From JAFGBI01 sp964454025 (GTDB lineage Bacteria > Myxococcota_A > Polyangia > Polyangiales > Polyangiaceae): 64,000 nucleotides of DNA. A program made the position numbers and the translations under genes. The stretch covers positions 76,567-140,566 of the forward strand of contig CAYVRP010000003.1 of the NCBI GenBank assembly GCA_964454025.1, read 5' to 3'. This document shows positions 1 to 8,780 of this stretch, piece after piece; the stretch's first letter is position 1, and each line of letters opens with the position of its first letter. Under the pieces are notes generated by a model. The model saw nothing but the letters and a program-made list of their open reading frames with translations, was not told the DNA's origin and searched no databases.

Positions 1-1167
1 AAGTGGGCCAATCCGGACGCGCCCCTGCCCAAGGAGGGGCAGCAGCCGCCGATGCCGGAGGAGTGGGTGATCGCGCAGAGCGCGATGCGCTACGCCGGCA
101 AGCTCAAGGACGAGAAGACCTGGGACGTCCTGGTGAAGGCCCTGAAGAAGCGCCCGCACGAGATCGACGTCACCATGGATAGCCTCCTGCAGGGCGGCCT
201 GGCCATCCTCGGCATGACCCTGCGCGCCCTCGGTGTCGGCGCCGCCGACGGCATGAGCGAGTGGGGTGACCCGAAGGCCTTCAAGCCGCTGATGGAATAC
301 ATCCTCGAGCCGAAGGAGAACGAGCAGAGCCGTGAGGCGGCCTGCGCGGCGCTCGCCTGGGTGGCGACGCCCGACGACATGGTCAAGGTCGCCGAAACCA
401 TCAAGAAGGCGGACAAGCCCCAGAAGAACGACCAGTTCGTGCGCGGCTGCCTGCTGGAGACGCTGATCCAGCGCCCCGTGCCCGGCACCGCGCCGGCCCT
501 GCTCGAGCTCCTGGTGCCCGACTCGGAGCTGAAGACCCGGCACCAGGTCGCCCGCGCCATCGGCAAGGCCGGGTTCGACGCGGGCGTGCAGGACAAGCTC
601 TTCGAGCTGATGAAGGACCCGGCGATGATCAACGACGCGGCCCTGGCGCTCATCCTGGGCGGGACGCCGGAGACGGCGGCGAGGGCGGTCGCCATGTACG
701 GTACGCTGGAGGAGGCGGTCCGCAAGCCGGCGCTCGACGAGCTCCAGGAACTCTACTACCGGACCTTCGGGTACTGGTCGACCGAGGACCTGGAGAAGGG
801 GCGGATCTTCCGGTGGGTCGACAACGCAACGGCCATCTCGCGCGTGGAGATCGCCCAGACGCCGCAGGAGTGGGCACGCGTCCAGCTGGAGTCGCAGTTC
901 GACAACCTCCACTTCGACAACGGGCCGCACTCCTTCACGCGCGTGGTGCTGCGCTACCGCCTCAACGAGATGGCGCGAGGGCAGGACAAGGAGCTCCGCG
1001 AGGGGGCGATCCGGACCCTCAAGTTCATGAAGGAGCAGGGCGTGCTCCTCGCCCTGCGCGACGTCGAGGGTGAAACCGGGGCGCTCGCCAGCCGCGCCTA
1101 CCACGAGCTCATGAACCCGAAGATCGTCGAGGGGGTGAAGAGCTTCAAGGAGGACGACAAGAAGTGA
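1..1167 (+). CDS. HEAT-repeat protein, 5' end missing
   Basis: The frame is open from the first base, so the real start lies upstream; 388 residues are visible. The protein is a run of paired short amphipathic helices with Ala/Leu at buried positions (for example EQSREAACAALAWVATP and DPAMINDAALALILGG), the pattern of HEAT/ARM-type alpha-solenoids that act as protein-binding scaffolds. No catalytic motif is visible. The C-terminus is charged (SFKEDDKK). Its stop overlaps the GTG start of the following lipoprotein gene (GTGA), so the two are probably co-translated. The binding partner and cellular location are unknown; any signal sequence would lie outside the window. Confidence 0.8.
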   Translation, partial: KWANPDAPLPKEGQQPPMPEEWVIAQSAMRYAGKLKDEKTWDVLVKALKKRPHEIDVTMDSLLQGGLAILGMTLRALGVGAADGMSEWGDPKAFKPLMEYILEPKENEQSREAACAALAWVATPDDMVKVAETIKKADKPQKNDQFVRGCLLETLIQRPVPGTAPALLELLVPDSELKTRHQVARAIGKAGFDAGVQDKLFELMKDPAMINDAALALILGGTPETAARAVAMYGTLEEAVRKPALDELQELYYRTFGYWSTEDLEKGRIFRWVDNATAISRVEIAQTPQEWARVQLESQFDNLHFDNGPHSFTRVVLRYRLNEMARGQDKELREGAIRTLKFMKEQGVLLALRDVEGETGALASRAYHELMNPKIVEGVKSFKEDDKK

Positions 1168-1847
1168 GCCGAGCGGGGCGCCGGGCGCGCCCCGGCGTCC
1201 TCCTGTCGGCGGCGTCGGTGCGGGCTCCGCGGTGGTACGCGCGCGGGGTCCGCGGCCCTGGCGGCGCCGCCCCGGCGGGGGCGCTCGTGCTGGCGCTCGC
1301 GGCCCCCGTCGGGTGCGGCGGCGCCGCCCCGCGGGTCGCGGCGTCGCCGCCGGCGTCGGGCGCGCAGCTCGAGCCGGGCGCCGTGATCGGCACCGGCTGC
1401 GTCCCGAGCGGCGTGGAGCGGTGCTTCGACGCGCGGGACGACAACTGCAACGGGCTCATCGACGAGGGGTGCGGGTTGCCGACCGGCGCCGTGCAGTTCG
1501 TCATCGCCTGGGAGGACCCCGCGTCGGACGTCGATCTGCTCGTCACTGGACCCGACGGCGAGCTCGCGGAGGTGGGCCGCCCTACCTCGGTCGGCCTCGT
1601 CAAGGAGCGCGACTGCCCCGGCGCCGGGCAGGAGTGCGCCGGGCAGAACGTCGAGAACGTGTTCCTGGAGGAGGGCGAGGGGCCGGAGCGGGGTCGCTAC
1701 GTGGTGCGGGTACGCCTGGAGGCGCTCGGGTCGGCCACGCCGCCGATCGCGGTGACGCTGGGGGTCCGCCTGGGCCCCAAGACCTACGCGGCCGAGATCG
1801 ACCTGGCGCGGGCCGAGGCCGAGCGCCGCTTCGTCTTCGAGCTCTGA
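1164..1847 (+). CDS. MopE-type lipoprotein with DNCNG-IDEGC motif
   Basis: A 227-residue protein. A hydrophobic stretch LVLALAAPVGC ends in a lipobox with Cys51, suggesting an outer-membrane lipoprotein. Residues about 92-103 read DDNCNGLIDEGC, the Asp/Asn/Cys motif found in MopE-like and many myxobacterial surface proteins and thought to bind metal. The rest (VDLLVTGPDGE, RYVVRVRLEAL) is beta-rich and resembles extracellular domains with a VDLxVxxPDGE signature, such as DUF2135; that resemblance is a guess. The GTG at 1164 overlaps the upstream stop; an in-frame GTG at 1218 would give a more usual 32-residue signal peptide. The function is unknown. Confidence 0.72.
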   Translation: MSRAGRRARPGVLLSAASVRAPRWYARGVRGPGGAAPAGALVLALAAPVGCGGAAPRVAASPPASGAQLEPGAVIGTGCVPSGVERCFDARDDNCNGLIDEGCGLPTGAVQFVIAWEDPASDVDLLVTGPDGELAEVGRPTSVGLVKERDCPGAGQECAGQNVENVFLEEGEGPERGRYVVRVRLEALGSATPPIAVTLGVRLGPKTYAAEIDLARAEAERRFVFEL

Positions 1848-1956
1848 CCCGGGGCGGTCGCGCCCGGGAGGGGCCACCGAATTCGGCTCGGCGTCGAGGG
1901 TGCACGAATGGACGAGGCGCGGGCCGGGTTCCGCGCTAGCCTCTTTGCTCGGACCA

Positions 1957-2517
1957 GTGGCGAGCGTTCTCGGGCGCATCACGACGACGGACGGTTCTCC
2001 GCGAGGACCCGACGTGCGGCACAAGGTCCGCGTCGTGAGCCGGTGGCTGGAGCGCGGGGAGACGATCGAGGTCGAGCTGCCCCGCAACCTCGTCTGCGCG
2101 CACTGCGATGGGGGTGGCTGCGACGTCTGCGGCGGTTCGGGGGCGGTCAGCATCCGCGAGCGAGGCGCGCCGACCGAGGTCGTGCAGCGCACGCTGCCCG
2201 CTACGGGCCGCATCGTGCCCCCGCCGACCGTCGTCGCCCTCCGCATCCCGGAGCACGGGGGCCCCGCGCCCGAACCCGGGCTCGCGCGCGGGCAGCTCAT
2301 CTTGACCGTGCTCGGCGCCGAGGCGGCGGACCCGACCGTGCGCAAGGTTCGCCCGAGCCTGCTCCCGCCGCCGTCGGTGATCGAGCCCCCGCCCGAGCCG
2401 GAGGCCCCCGCCCCGCCCCCGGAGCCGCGCCGGGTCGTCTGGCCGCTCGCCGTCGGGGTCGCGCTTCTCTCCTGGCTCCTCACGCTGCTCCTGCTGCGCG
2501 CGCTGGGCGCCCTGTAG
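1957..2517 (+). CDS. DnaJ-zinc-finger-like protein with C-terminal membrane anchor
   Basis: About 186 residues. The core contains CAHCDGGGCDVCGGSG, two CxxC knuckles with Gly spacing as in the DnaJ cysteine-rich zinc domain, preceded by a beta-rich part (GETIEVELPRNLVC) like DnaJ C-terminal domain I. There is no J domain. After a Pro/Glu-rich linker the protein ends in one membrane helix (VVWPLAVGVALLSWLLTLLLL). This suggests a membrane-tethered substrate- or zinc-binding module, which is inference. The GTG at 1957 was preferred because a TAGCCT hexamer lies 14 nt upstream; in-frame GTG at 1900 and a later GTG near 2013 are alternatives. Confidence 0.62.
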   Translation: MASVLGRITTTDGSPRGPDVRHKVRVVSRWLERGETIEVELPRNLVCAHCDGGGCDVCGGSGAVSIRERGAPTEVVQRTLPATGRIVPPPTVVALRIPEHGGPAPEPGLARGQLILTVLGAEAADPTVRKVRPSLLPPPSVIEPPPEPEAPAPPPEPRRVVWPLAVGVALLSWLLTLLLLRALGAL

Positions 2518-2593
2518 CGGTGGCGTCGCGCGCGGGCGGGGGGGACGGCACGCCGTTGCGCCGGGGCGCGACCGGCTGCTAACCACGACCCGC

Positions 2594-4795
2594 ATGTGCC
2601 CGGTCGCCATGAGCGTGGCCCTCGCTCTGGGGTTCACGCTCTTCGGTTGGGGGATGCGCCGCCGGCTCCGGGCGCTCTCCGGGGGCGAGCGCGGCACGCC
2701 GCCGGCCTTCCCCCGCGACCAGGTCGCGCGCCGCTTGGGCCGTCTCGTGGCGCAGGCGATCCTGCAGCGCCGCCTGCGCCGGGAGCTCGGCCCCGGGCTC
2801 GCCCCCCTCGCGATCTCGGCCGGGTTCCTGGTGCTGCTGCTGCGCACCCTCGTGCTCTGGGGTCGTGGCTTCGATCCTGGCTGCTGCCTCCTCGTCCTCG
2901 GCCCCGCCCCGCTCGGCGGCTGGCTCCCGCTCGGCGCCGCCTACTGCTGGCTCAAGGACCTCGCCATCCTGGCCGTGCTGGCCGGCGTCGCCGGGTACGG
3001 GTACCTGCGCCTCGTGCGCCGCGCGGCGCGGCTGACCCTCAACGGGGAGGGGCTGCTCGTGCTCGCCCTCATCGCCGCCATGATGATCGCGGACGCGACC
3101 TACGACGGGGCGACGCTCGCCCGCGCCGCCCGCGTCGCCCCCGGGAGCTCGGGGCCCCCCGCGGACGAGGTTCTCCTGGTCCACCTCGGGCCGTCGCCAC
3201 CACCGCCCTCCCCGCGTTGGTTCCCCGATCCCGTCGGCAGCGCGGTCGCGGCCGCGCTGGCCCCGCTGCCCGCGCCCGCGCTCCGCGCGCTCGGTCACGG
3301 TGGCTACTGGGCGCACGTCCTCCTCGTGCTCACCTTCCTGGTGCTCTTGCCTCACGGCAAGCACTTCCACGTCCTCACCGCGGCACCGAACGTCTTCTTC
3401 GGCGACCTCGGGCCGCCGGGGCGACTCCGCCCGCTCGCACCGACCGCTGAGGCGCTCGGCGCGCTCGTCGATCGGGCCGCGGAGCTGGCCGATCCGCACC
3501 AGGCGCCGCTCGGGATCGCCCGCATCGAGCACCTCGCACCGAAGGCGCGGCTGGACCTCTTCGCCTGCACCGAGTGCGGCCGCTGCTCCGCGCGCTGCCC
3601 GGCGACGCTGACCGGTCGAGCCCTCAGCCCCAAGGCCGTGATCGTCGCGCTGCGGGGTCAGCTCCGCGCCTGGCCGGTGACCGCGGCGCGCGCGCCGTCA
3701 GGGCTGGATCTGGTTCCCGCGGTGATCTCGCCCGACGCCCTCTGGGCTTGCACGACCTGCCGCGCTTGCGAGGAGGAGTGCCCGGTGACCATCGAGGTCG
3801 TCGACAAGCTCGTGGGCCTGCGGCGACACCTGCTCACCGTCCGGGGAGAGCCCGTTCCACCCGAGCTCGGCCCTCCGCTCGCGGCGCTGGAGCGGACGGG
3901 GAACCCGTATGGGCTCCCCGCCGCCGGGCGCGCGGCGTGGGCGGAGGGCCTCGGCATCCCCACCTTCGCGGAGCGACCCGAAACCGAGGTCCTGTTCTGG
4001 GTGGGCTGCGCGGCCACGTTCGATCCGCGCGCGCGACGAATCGCGCGCGCCACCGCCGCGCTCCTCCGCGCCGCGGGCATCGACTTCGGCATCCTGGGCG
4101 CCGAGGAGCGCTGCACGGGGGACCTCGCGCGGCGCGCCGGCCACGAGGCCCTGTTCCTCACGCTGGCGGAGCAGAACCGAGCCACGCTCGCGCGCTACGC
4201 CGCCGCCGGCGGCGTGCGGCGCATCGTGACCGGCTGCCCTCATTGCTATCACACCCTGCGTCACGAGTACCCCGACCTCGGCGTCCGCTACCCGGTCCTG
4301 CACACCGCCCAGCTCCTGGCCGAGCTGCTCGCGGCGGGCCGGCTGGCGCCGCGCCGGCCCATCCCGGGGCGCGTCGTCGTCCACGACGCCTGCTACCTGG
4401 CCCGCTACGCCGGGGCCGTCACCTCTGCGCGCGCGGTGCTCGCCCGCGTCCCCGAGCTCGAGGTGGTGGAGGTGCGCGGGGCCCACGGCCGCCGCGCGCT
4501 CTGCTGCGGCGGCGGCGGTGCCCAGATCCTGCTGCCGGAGCGGAGCGGTGAGCGCATCGAGCAGCGGCGCGCCCGCGACCTCCTCGCCACGGGTGCCGAG
4601 CTGGTCGCGACCTCCTGCCCCTACTGCATGACCCTGCTCGGTGATGGGCTCGCCGCGGTGAGTGACGGCGGCCGCGCTCGGCCGCGCGACGTCGCCGAGC
4701 TCCTCGCCGACGCGTGCGGGCTCGGAGTCGAGCCAGCCGGCACCAGCGCGCCGGCGCCCGCGGTCAGCCCGGATTCGGCAGGATGGCCGGCGTGA
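2594..4795 (+). CDS. Membrane Fe-S oxidoreductase, EtfD/FadF/HdrD type
   Basis: A 733-residue protein in three parts. Residues 1 to about 290 contain several membrane helices like the NarI/gamma-type cytochrome b module. Residues about 325-400 hold two 4Fe-4S motifs, CTECGRCSARCP and CTTCRACEEECP. The C-terminal third carries two CCG (cysteine-rich) domains, with TGCPHCYHTL, HDACYLARY, CCGGGG and CPYCMTLL, as in heterodisulfide reductase D and glycolate oxidase F. This order is that of the membrane ETF dehydrogenases that pass electrons from reduced ETF (beta-oxidation) to menaquinone. The exact electron donor is inferred. It starts at ATG with GCTAAC 10 nt upstream and stands as a single-gene transcript ahead of a zinc-ribbon gene. 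Confidence 0.85.
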   Translation: MCPVAMSVALALGFTLFGWGMRRRLRALSGGERGTPPAFPRDQVARRLGRLVAQAILQRRLRRELGPGLAPLAISAGFLVLLLRTLVLWGRGFDPGCCLLVLGPAPLGGWLPLGAAYCWLKDLAILAVLAGVAGYGYLRLVRRAARLTLNGEGLLVLALIAAMMIADATYDGATLARAARVAPGSSGPPADEVLLVHLGPSPPPPSPRWFPDPVGSAVAAALAPLPAPALRALGHGGYWAHVLLVLTFLVLLPHGKHFHVLTAAPNVFFGDLGPPGRLRPLAPTAEALGALVDRAAELADPHQAPLGIARIEHLAPKARLDLFACTECGRCSARCPATLTGRALSPKAVIVALRGQLRAWPVTAARAPSGLDLVPAVISPDALWACTTCRACEEECPVTIEVVDKLVGLRRHLLTVRGEPVPPELGPPLAALERTGNPYGLPAAGRAAWAEGLGIPTFAERPETEVLFWVGCAATFDPRARRIARATAALLRAAGIDFGILGAEERCTGDLARRAGHEALFLTLAEQNRATLARYAAAGGVRRIVTGCPHCYHTLRHEYPDLGVRYPVLHTAQLLAELLAAGRLAPRRPIPGRVVVHDACYLARYAGAVTSARAVLARVPELEVVEVRGAHGRRALCCGGGGAQILLPERSGERIEQRRARDLLATGAELVATSCPYCMTLLGDGLAAVSDGGRARPRDVAELLADACGLGVEPAGTSAPAPAVSPDSAGWPA

Positions 4796-4838
4796 CCCGT
4801 ATCCGGCGGCCCTCCGTGGCGACGCCGAAGCTGCGAGG

Positions 4839-4844
4839 TATAAT
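4839..4844 (+). promoter_or_regulatory. -10 hexamer TATAAT, 11 nt before ATG
   Basis: A perfect TATAAT in otherwise GC-rich DNA ends 11 nt before the ATG at 4856. No convincing -35 element lies at the usual spacing. Initiation about 7 nt downstream would leave a 5' leader of only about five bases. Confidence 0.55.
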
Positions 4845-4855
4845 GCTCGCGCGAC

Positions 4856-5122
4856 ATGGCCGTGACCCACACGCTCGTCACCTCCAGGTTCGGGGACGGC
4901 CCCGAAGACGGTCGGGTTTCCGCCGCCGGTGAGGAGCCGTCGTACACTTGCGATGCGTGCGGTCAGACCTTCACGGGCCCGCCGGGCGGGTCGGGGCTCT
5001 TCGTCTGGACCCGCGGCGACGAGGTCCGCTACGAGGAGCCGCCGCTCTGCGAGCGTTGCGCGGTGGCGTTGTCCACCACCGCGATGCGCGGCTGGGCGCT
5101 CGACGACGACGACGAGGAGTGA
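4856..5122 (+). CDS. Small zinc-ribbon protein
   Basis: An 88-residue protein with two CxxC pairs, CDACGQTF and CERCAV, about 35 residues apart, which should form a zinc ribbon. The C-terminus is a run of acidic residues (ALDDDDEE). There is no signal peptide or membrane helix, so it is probably cytoplasmic. Coding bias matches its neighbours. A consensus TATAAT sits 11 nt upstream of the ATG, and 60 bp separate it from the Fe-S oxidoreductase gene, so it likely has its own promoter. The role is unknown; nucleic-acid or protein binding is the usual use of this fold. Confidence 0.65.
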   Translation: MAVTHTLVTSRFGDGPEDGRVSAAGEEPSYTCDACGQTFTGPPGGSGLFVWTRGDEVRYEEPPLCERCAVALSTTAMRGWALDDDDEE

Positions 5123-5143
5123 GCGCCAGGGGAACGGTCGGCG

Positions 5144-5914
5144 TCACTGGAGCTCGACCCCGTCCGGATCCGGCTCGTCGAGCGGCGGGCGAAAGGCGAG
5201 CAGCTCGAGGGCGGTCGCGCGGAGCACCGGCGAGACTTGGGTCGCCTGCGCGACCCGGCGCAGCTCCGGCCGCGTGCAGAGCCCGAGCAGGGGCATCACG
5301 ATGGTGGAGGGAGAGCCGGGGTTGAACAGCAGGGCCATTCGCACGCGCGGACGGCACAGCCAGCGGCTCCTGGAGGCCACCTCCTGCAGCACGGCCACGC
5401 GAGCCGGGCGCCGGGCGACGAGGCGCACCACGTCGTCCTCGGTGAGGGCGGGGTTGCCGAGCAGCTGGCGGATCACGAGCGGGTGCGGATCACGGAGCAG
5501 GGCGTCGAAGGCGCGGCGGCTCGGGCGCCGCGCCAGGCTGCGGCGCTCTCCGAGGGTGAGCTCGCGACCCGCGTGGTAGTCGGGGACGAGCGCGGGGTCG
5601 GGCTCGTCGTCGGCGTCGTCACGTCGCGGGACGTGACGGAGCAGGCGGTCCAGGCTCAAGAGGTGCCGCGCCGCGGCCTCCTCGCGCAGGCTCGTCACGA
5701 TCTCCGACTCGCCCAGCGCGGCGAAGACCATCGCCACCGAAAGGAGCGCCTCGCGGGCGCCCGGGTCGCCCCGCTCGCTCTCCTCGCAGAGCTCGTCGAG
5801 GACCGTCGCTGCCCGCTCCACCCCCAGGCGGATCAGCTCCGAATGGAGCCACCCTCGCCGGTAGTCGTGGTCCGGCAACGCCAGCAGCAGGCGTTTGAGC
5901 CGCGCAAGCTCCAT
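5144..5914 (-). CDS. Helical-repeat (HEAT/LRV-like) protein
   Basis: A 256-residue, mostly alpha-helical soluble protein. Phrases such as DALLRDPHPLVIRQLLGNPALTEDDVVRLVARRP resemble the HEAT-like or leucine-rich-variant repeats of bacterial scaffold proteins. There is no signal peptide, metal motif or recognised catalytic residue. The ATG is preceded on this strand by TAGACT (5929-5924), nine nt away, consistent with a short-leader transcript. It is convergent with the zinc-ribbon gene (21 bp between stops) and divergent from the DUF4175 gene. Its function is unknown. Confidence 0.7.
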   Translation of the reverse strand: MELARLKRLLLALPDHDYRRGWLHSELIRLGVERAATVLDELCEESERGDPGAREALLSVAMVFAALGESEIVTSLREEAAARHLLSLDRLLRHVPRRDDADDEPDPALVPDYHAGRELTLGERRSLARRPSRRAFDALLRDPHPLVIRQLLGNPALTEDDVVRLVARRPARVAVLQEVASRSRWLCRPRVRMALLFNPGSPSTIVMPLLGLCTRPELRRVAQATQVSPVLRATALELLAFRPPLDEPDPDGVELQ

Positions 5915-5923
5915 GCGCGGCGG

Positions 5924-5929
5924 AGTCTA
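5924..5929 (-). promoter_or_regulatory. -10-like TAGACT before reverse-strand repeat protein
   Basis: TAGACT on the reverse strand ends 9 nt before the ATG at 5914. It lies in the 67-bp divergent region shared with the DUF4175 gene. No -35 element is obvious. Confidence 0.38.
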
Positions 5930-5969
5930 GCGCGGGTGGGGTCCGGTGTCGGGCTGGGGTGGGCGGCGC

Positions 5970-5975
5970 TATGCT
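5970..5975 (+). promoter_or_regulatory. -10-like TATGCT, 6 nt before GTG
   Basis: TATGCT ends six bases before the GTG at 5982. Transcription from it would begin at or next to the start codon, giving a leaderless mRNA. This site was used to prefer GTG 5982 over an in-frame upstream start at 5946. Confidence 0.5.
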
Positions 5976-5981
5976 CGCTCC

Positions 5982-8780
5982 GTGACGTACCCCGATCGTC
6001 TCGAGCCGCTCGTCGCCGCCTGGCACCGCCGGGTCGCCGCGCCGGCCCGGAGGGCCGGGCTCGCGCTCTCGGTGGCGGGGGTCTTCGTCGCGGCGCACGC
6101 CGCCCGGGCAGGGACGACGACGGCCCGGCTGGGCGCGGTGGCGCTGGTGACGGCCACCCTGCTCCTGCTCCTCCTGCGCGCCGTCCGGCGCCGCCGCACC
6201 TTGCGGGACCCCCGGCGCACCTTGGGTCTGCTGCTGGGGCCGGTAGACGCGGACCTCGCCGCGCGTGCCCAGCGCGCCCTCACGCTGCTCGAGCGGGCGG
6301 CCGCGGGGACGCTCCAGGCCTCCGCGACCCTCGCGCGTGCCCACTTCGAGCGGCTCCTCGAGCGGGCGTCGCCGGCCGTGGTCGAGGCGGCGGCCGGGGG
6401 GCGCGCGCGCTGGTTCCGCCGCGTGACGGCGCTCTCTGCGGTGGTGGCTCTCGCCGCCTTCGCGTTCGGTCCGATGCGCATCATCGAGGGGCTCGACGTG
6501 CTCCTGGCGCGACGCGGGCGGGGGCCTCTGCCGCTGGTGTGGCTGGACGAGGTCACGATCGTGTCGCACCCGCCGGGCTACCTCCGCCGCGTGGACCGCT
6601 ACCTCGTGCCCGGGATCGGGGCGCGGGAGGCCCTGGGCGCCGAGGTGAGCGTCCGCGGGTCTCCGCGCCGACCGGGGCGACAGCTCCTGCTCACCGACGG
6701 CACCAGCGAGGTTCCCTTCGTGGACGACGGCGAAGGGGGCGTCGTCGCGCGCTGGAGGCTCGACCACGACGTCGATCTGCGGGTCGCGGCCCGCTTCGGC
6801 GACGTCCTCGTGGTCGAACCGGACGGGGTCGAGATCGAGGCGGTCACCGACGAGTCGCCCGTGGTGGTGCTCGACGGGGCTCCCCGCACCGTCGGCCTCA
6901 CCGAGCTGGGGGGGCAACTCGAGCTCCGGTACGCGGTCGCCGACGATCACGGCCTGCGCCAGGTGGAGCTCGTCCTTCGGGCCGGCGCCCGCGAGGATCG
7001 TCGCGTCCTGGCGCGCCTCGACGGAGAGGCGCGGCGGCACAGCGGTGGGTACGTCCTGCTCGCGAGCGATCCGTTCTTGCGGCGAGGATACCTGCCCACC
7101 CTGGTGACGATCGAGGCCCGCGACAACCAGCCCTCCGAGGCACCACGCTGCGGGCGCAGCCCCGCGATCACGATCATCCCGCCGCCCATCGGGCAACCCG
7201 AGGCGCATCGCCTGCGGGCGCTCGGGGCGGCGAGCGCCGCCGTCGTGGACCTCTTGGCCTGGCAGCTGGGAGGGGGCGCGGGCACGCCCGCGGAGGCGGA
7301 GCACTTGCGCCGCGCGGGCGCGATCGTCACCGCCGCCCTCGAGGCCGCCGCCGACGCGCTCCCGGTGCCGGAGGGCCTCGCGACCTTCATGCGCGGACAG
7401 GCTCGGGCACTGGTCCAGATCGCGCCCGGGACCTCCACCGTGCGCGCGGCCGAGGACGTGGCCCTGGCGCTCGACGTGGCGCTCGGGCGCCTCGCGCTAC
7501 GCGATGCTCGCGACGTCAGCGCCCGGCTGGCCGAGGTGGCCGAGGAGGCGGCCGCGGGCGCGCGGCTCGCGAGCCAGACCGAGCAGTACGCCACCGGGCT
7601 TCATCGCTTCGACGCCGCGGTGACGGCGCTCGGCGCGGGCGTCGCGGAGCTCGGCCGCCTCGGCGACCTCGGTCGCGATCTCGGCGGCGTCGCGGAGGGG
7701 AGCCTGGACCGGATGCGCCGGGCGCGCGGCGCCGACGATCTGCGCGGGGCCGAGCTCGCCGCGCGTCACCTCGCTGCCCGGCTGCGGCGCCCGGACCCCT
7801 CGTTCTCCACCCGGCAGACGGGCGGTGTCGAGTCGAGCGGGGGGGTGGCGATCGACGCCGGCGAGGCGTCGCAGGCTGATCAGCGGTTCGACGAGCTGGC
7901 GCAGGACCTCGAACGGCTGATCCAGGAGCACGCCTCCCACGTCGGCCTGGTCGAGCGAGCCCTCTCCGACGCGGAGCGCGCCGACGACCTCGAGCCCCTC
8001 AAGCAGGAGGCGCACCGGCGCGCGGCGGAGATCGCCCGCGCGGCGGCGGAGCTCCCGGCGGTAGGCGACGAGCCCGGGTCGAGCCGCTCCGCGGCGTCGC
8101 GGGCGCGGGAGGAGGCGCTCTCGATGGCGCAGTCTCTCGAGCGCCTGGCGCTCGGCGAGGCGGTGCAGCGCGGGCGCGAGGCCCTCACCACTCTGGACGA
8201 GGCGCGCCGCAAGCGGGGGCCGAACGACCCCACCGGGATCGCGCCGGACCTTCCCACCCTCGAGGGAGCGCGCCAGCGCGTCGCCGAGCACCTCGCCTGG
8301 GCGGAGCAGGAGCTCGAACGAGTGCGGCGGCTCGCCGACGAGCGGGCGCGCGGCGCGCTCCAGAAGGCCGCCGAGCACGAGCGGGGGCACGCTGATCGCG
8401 CCGGCAACATCGCTGGTCGGGGACGCAACGGACAGAGTTCGCTGCCCGAGGAGCTCATCACGCGGCTGGAGCGGGCCGAGGCATTGATGCGCGACGCGGC
8501 CAGGAACCTGGACACGGGACGCGGGCGGGATGCGCTCGAGCTCCAGCGGGACGCGCAACGGCTGCTCGAGCAGTCCGCGCCCGGCAGGACGACCGGCGAG
8601 GGAGCCGACCAGGAGCGTTCGGCGCGGGGCGCCTCCCGGGGCACTCACGGCCAGGTCCCGGGTCAGCAGGAGGATCACGCCCAGGAGTTTCGGCGGCGGG
8701 TCGTGGAGGGGCTGGCCACCGAGCGGAGCGGTCGCCTCGCGCCCGCGGTCCGGCGCTACGCCGAGGGGCTCCTGCGATGA
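5982..8780 (+). CDS. DUF4175 family membrane protein
   Basis: About 932 residues from GTG 5982. The N-terminus has two membrane helices (around residues 25-45 and 50-70) and a third near 150-170. Then comes a beta-rich region (TIVSHPPGYLRRVDRY, LELRYAVADDHGLRQVELVL) typical of the DUF4175 family. The C-terminal half is long, charged and helical (RRLADERARGALQKAAEHERG) and is likely to form coiled coils. The family is widespread in Proteobacteria and its biochemical role is not established. The stop overlaps the start of the next gene (ATGA), so the two probably form an operon and a functional pair. Family assignment is from sequence style, without a search. Confidence 0.72.
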   Translation: MTYPDRLEPLVAAWHRRVAAPARRAGLALSVAGVFVAAHAARAGTTTARLGAVALVTATLLLLLLRAVRRRRTLRDPRRTLGLLLGPVDADLAARAQRALTLLERAAAGTLQASATLARAHFERLLERASPAVVEAAAGGRARWFRRVTALSAVVALAAFAFGPMRIIEGLDVLLARRGRGPLPLVWLDEVTIVSHPPGYLRRVDRYLVPGIGAREALGAEVSVRGSPRRPGRQLLLTDGTSEVPFVDDGEGGVVARWRLDHDVDLRVAARFGDVLVVEPDGVEIEAVTDESPVVVLDGAPRTVGLTELGGQLELRYAVADDHGLRQVELVLRAGAREDRRVLARLDGEARRHSGGYVLLASDPFLRRGYLPTLVTIEARDNQPSEAPRCGRSPAITIIPPPIGQPEAHRLRALGAASAAVVDLLAWQLGGGAGTPAEAEHLRRAGAIVTAALEAAADALPVPEGLATFMRGQARALVQIAPGTSTVRAAEDVALALDVALGRLALRDARDVSARLAEVAEEAAAGARLASQTEQYATGLHRFDAAVTALGAGVAELGRLGDLGRDLGGVAEGSLDRMRRARGADDLRGAELAARHLAARLRRPDPSFSTRQTGGVESSGGVAIDAGEASQADQRFDELAQDLERLIQEHASHVGLVERALSDAERADDLEPLKQEAHRRAAEIARAAAELPAVGDEPGSSRSAASRAREEALSMAQSLERLALGEAVQRGREALTTLDEARRKRGPNDPTGIAPDLPTLEGARQRVAEHLAWAEQELERVRRLADERARGALQKAAEHERGHADRAGNIAGRGRNGQSSLPEELITRLERAEALMRDAARNLDTGRGRDALELQRDAQRLLEQSAPGRTTGEGADQERSARGASRGTHGQVPGQQEDHAQEFRRRVVEGLATERSGRLAPAVRRYAEGLLR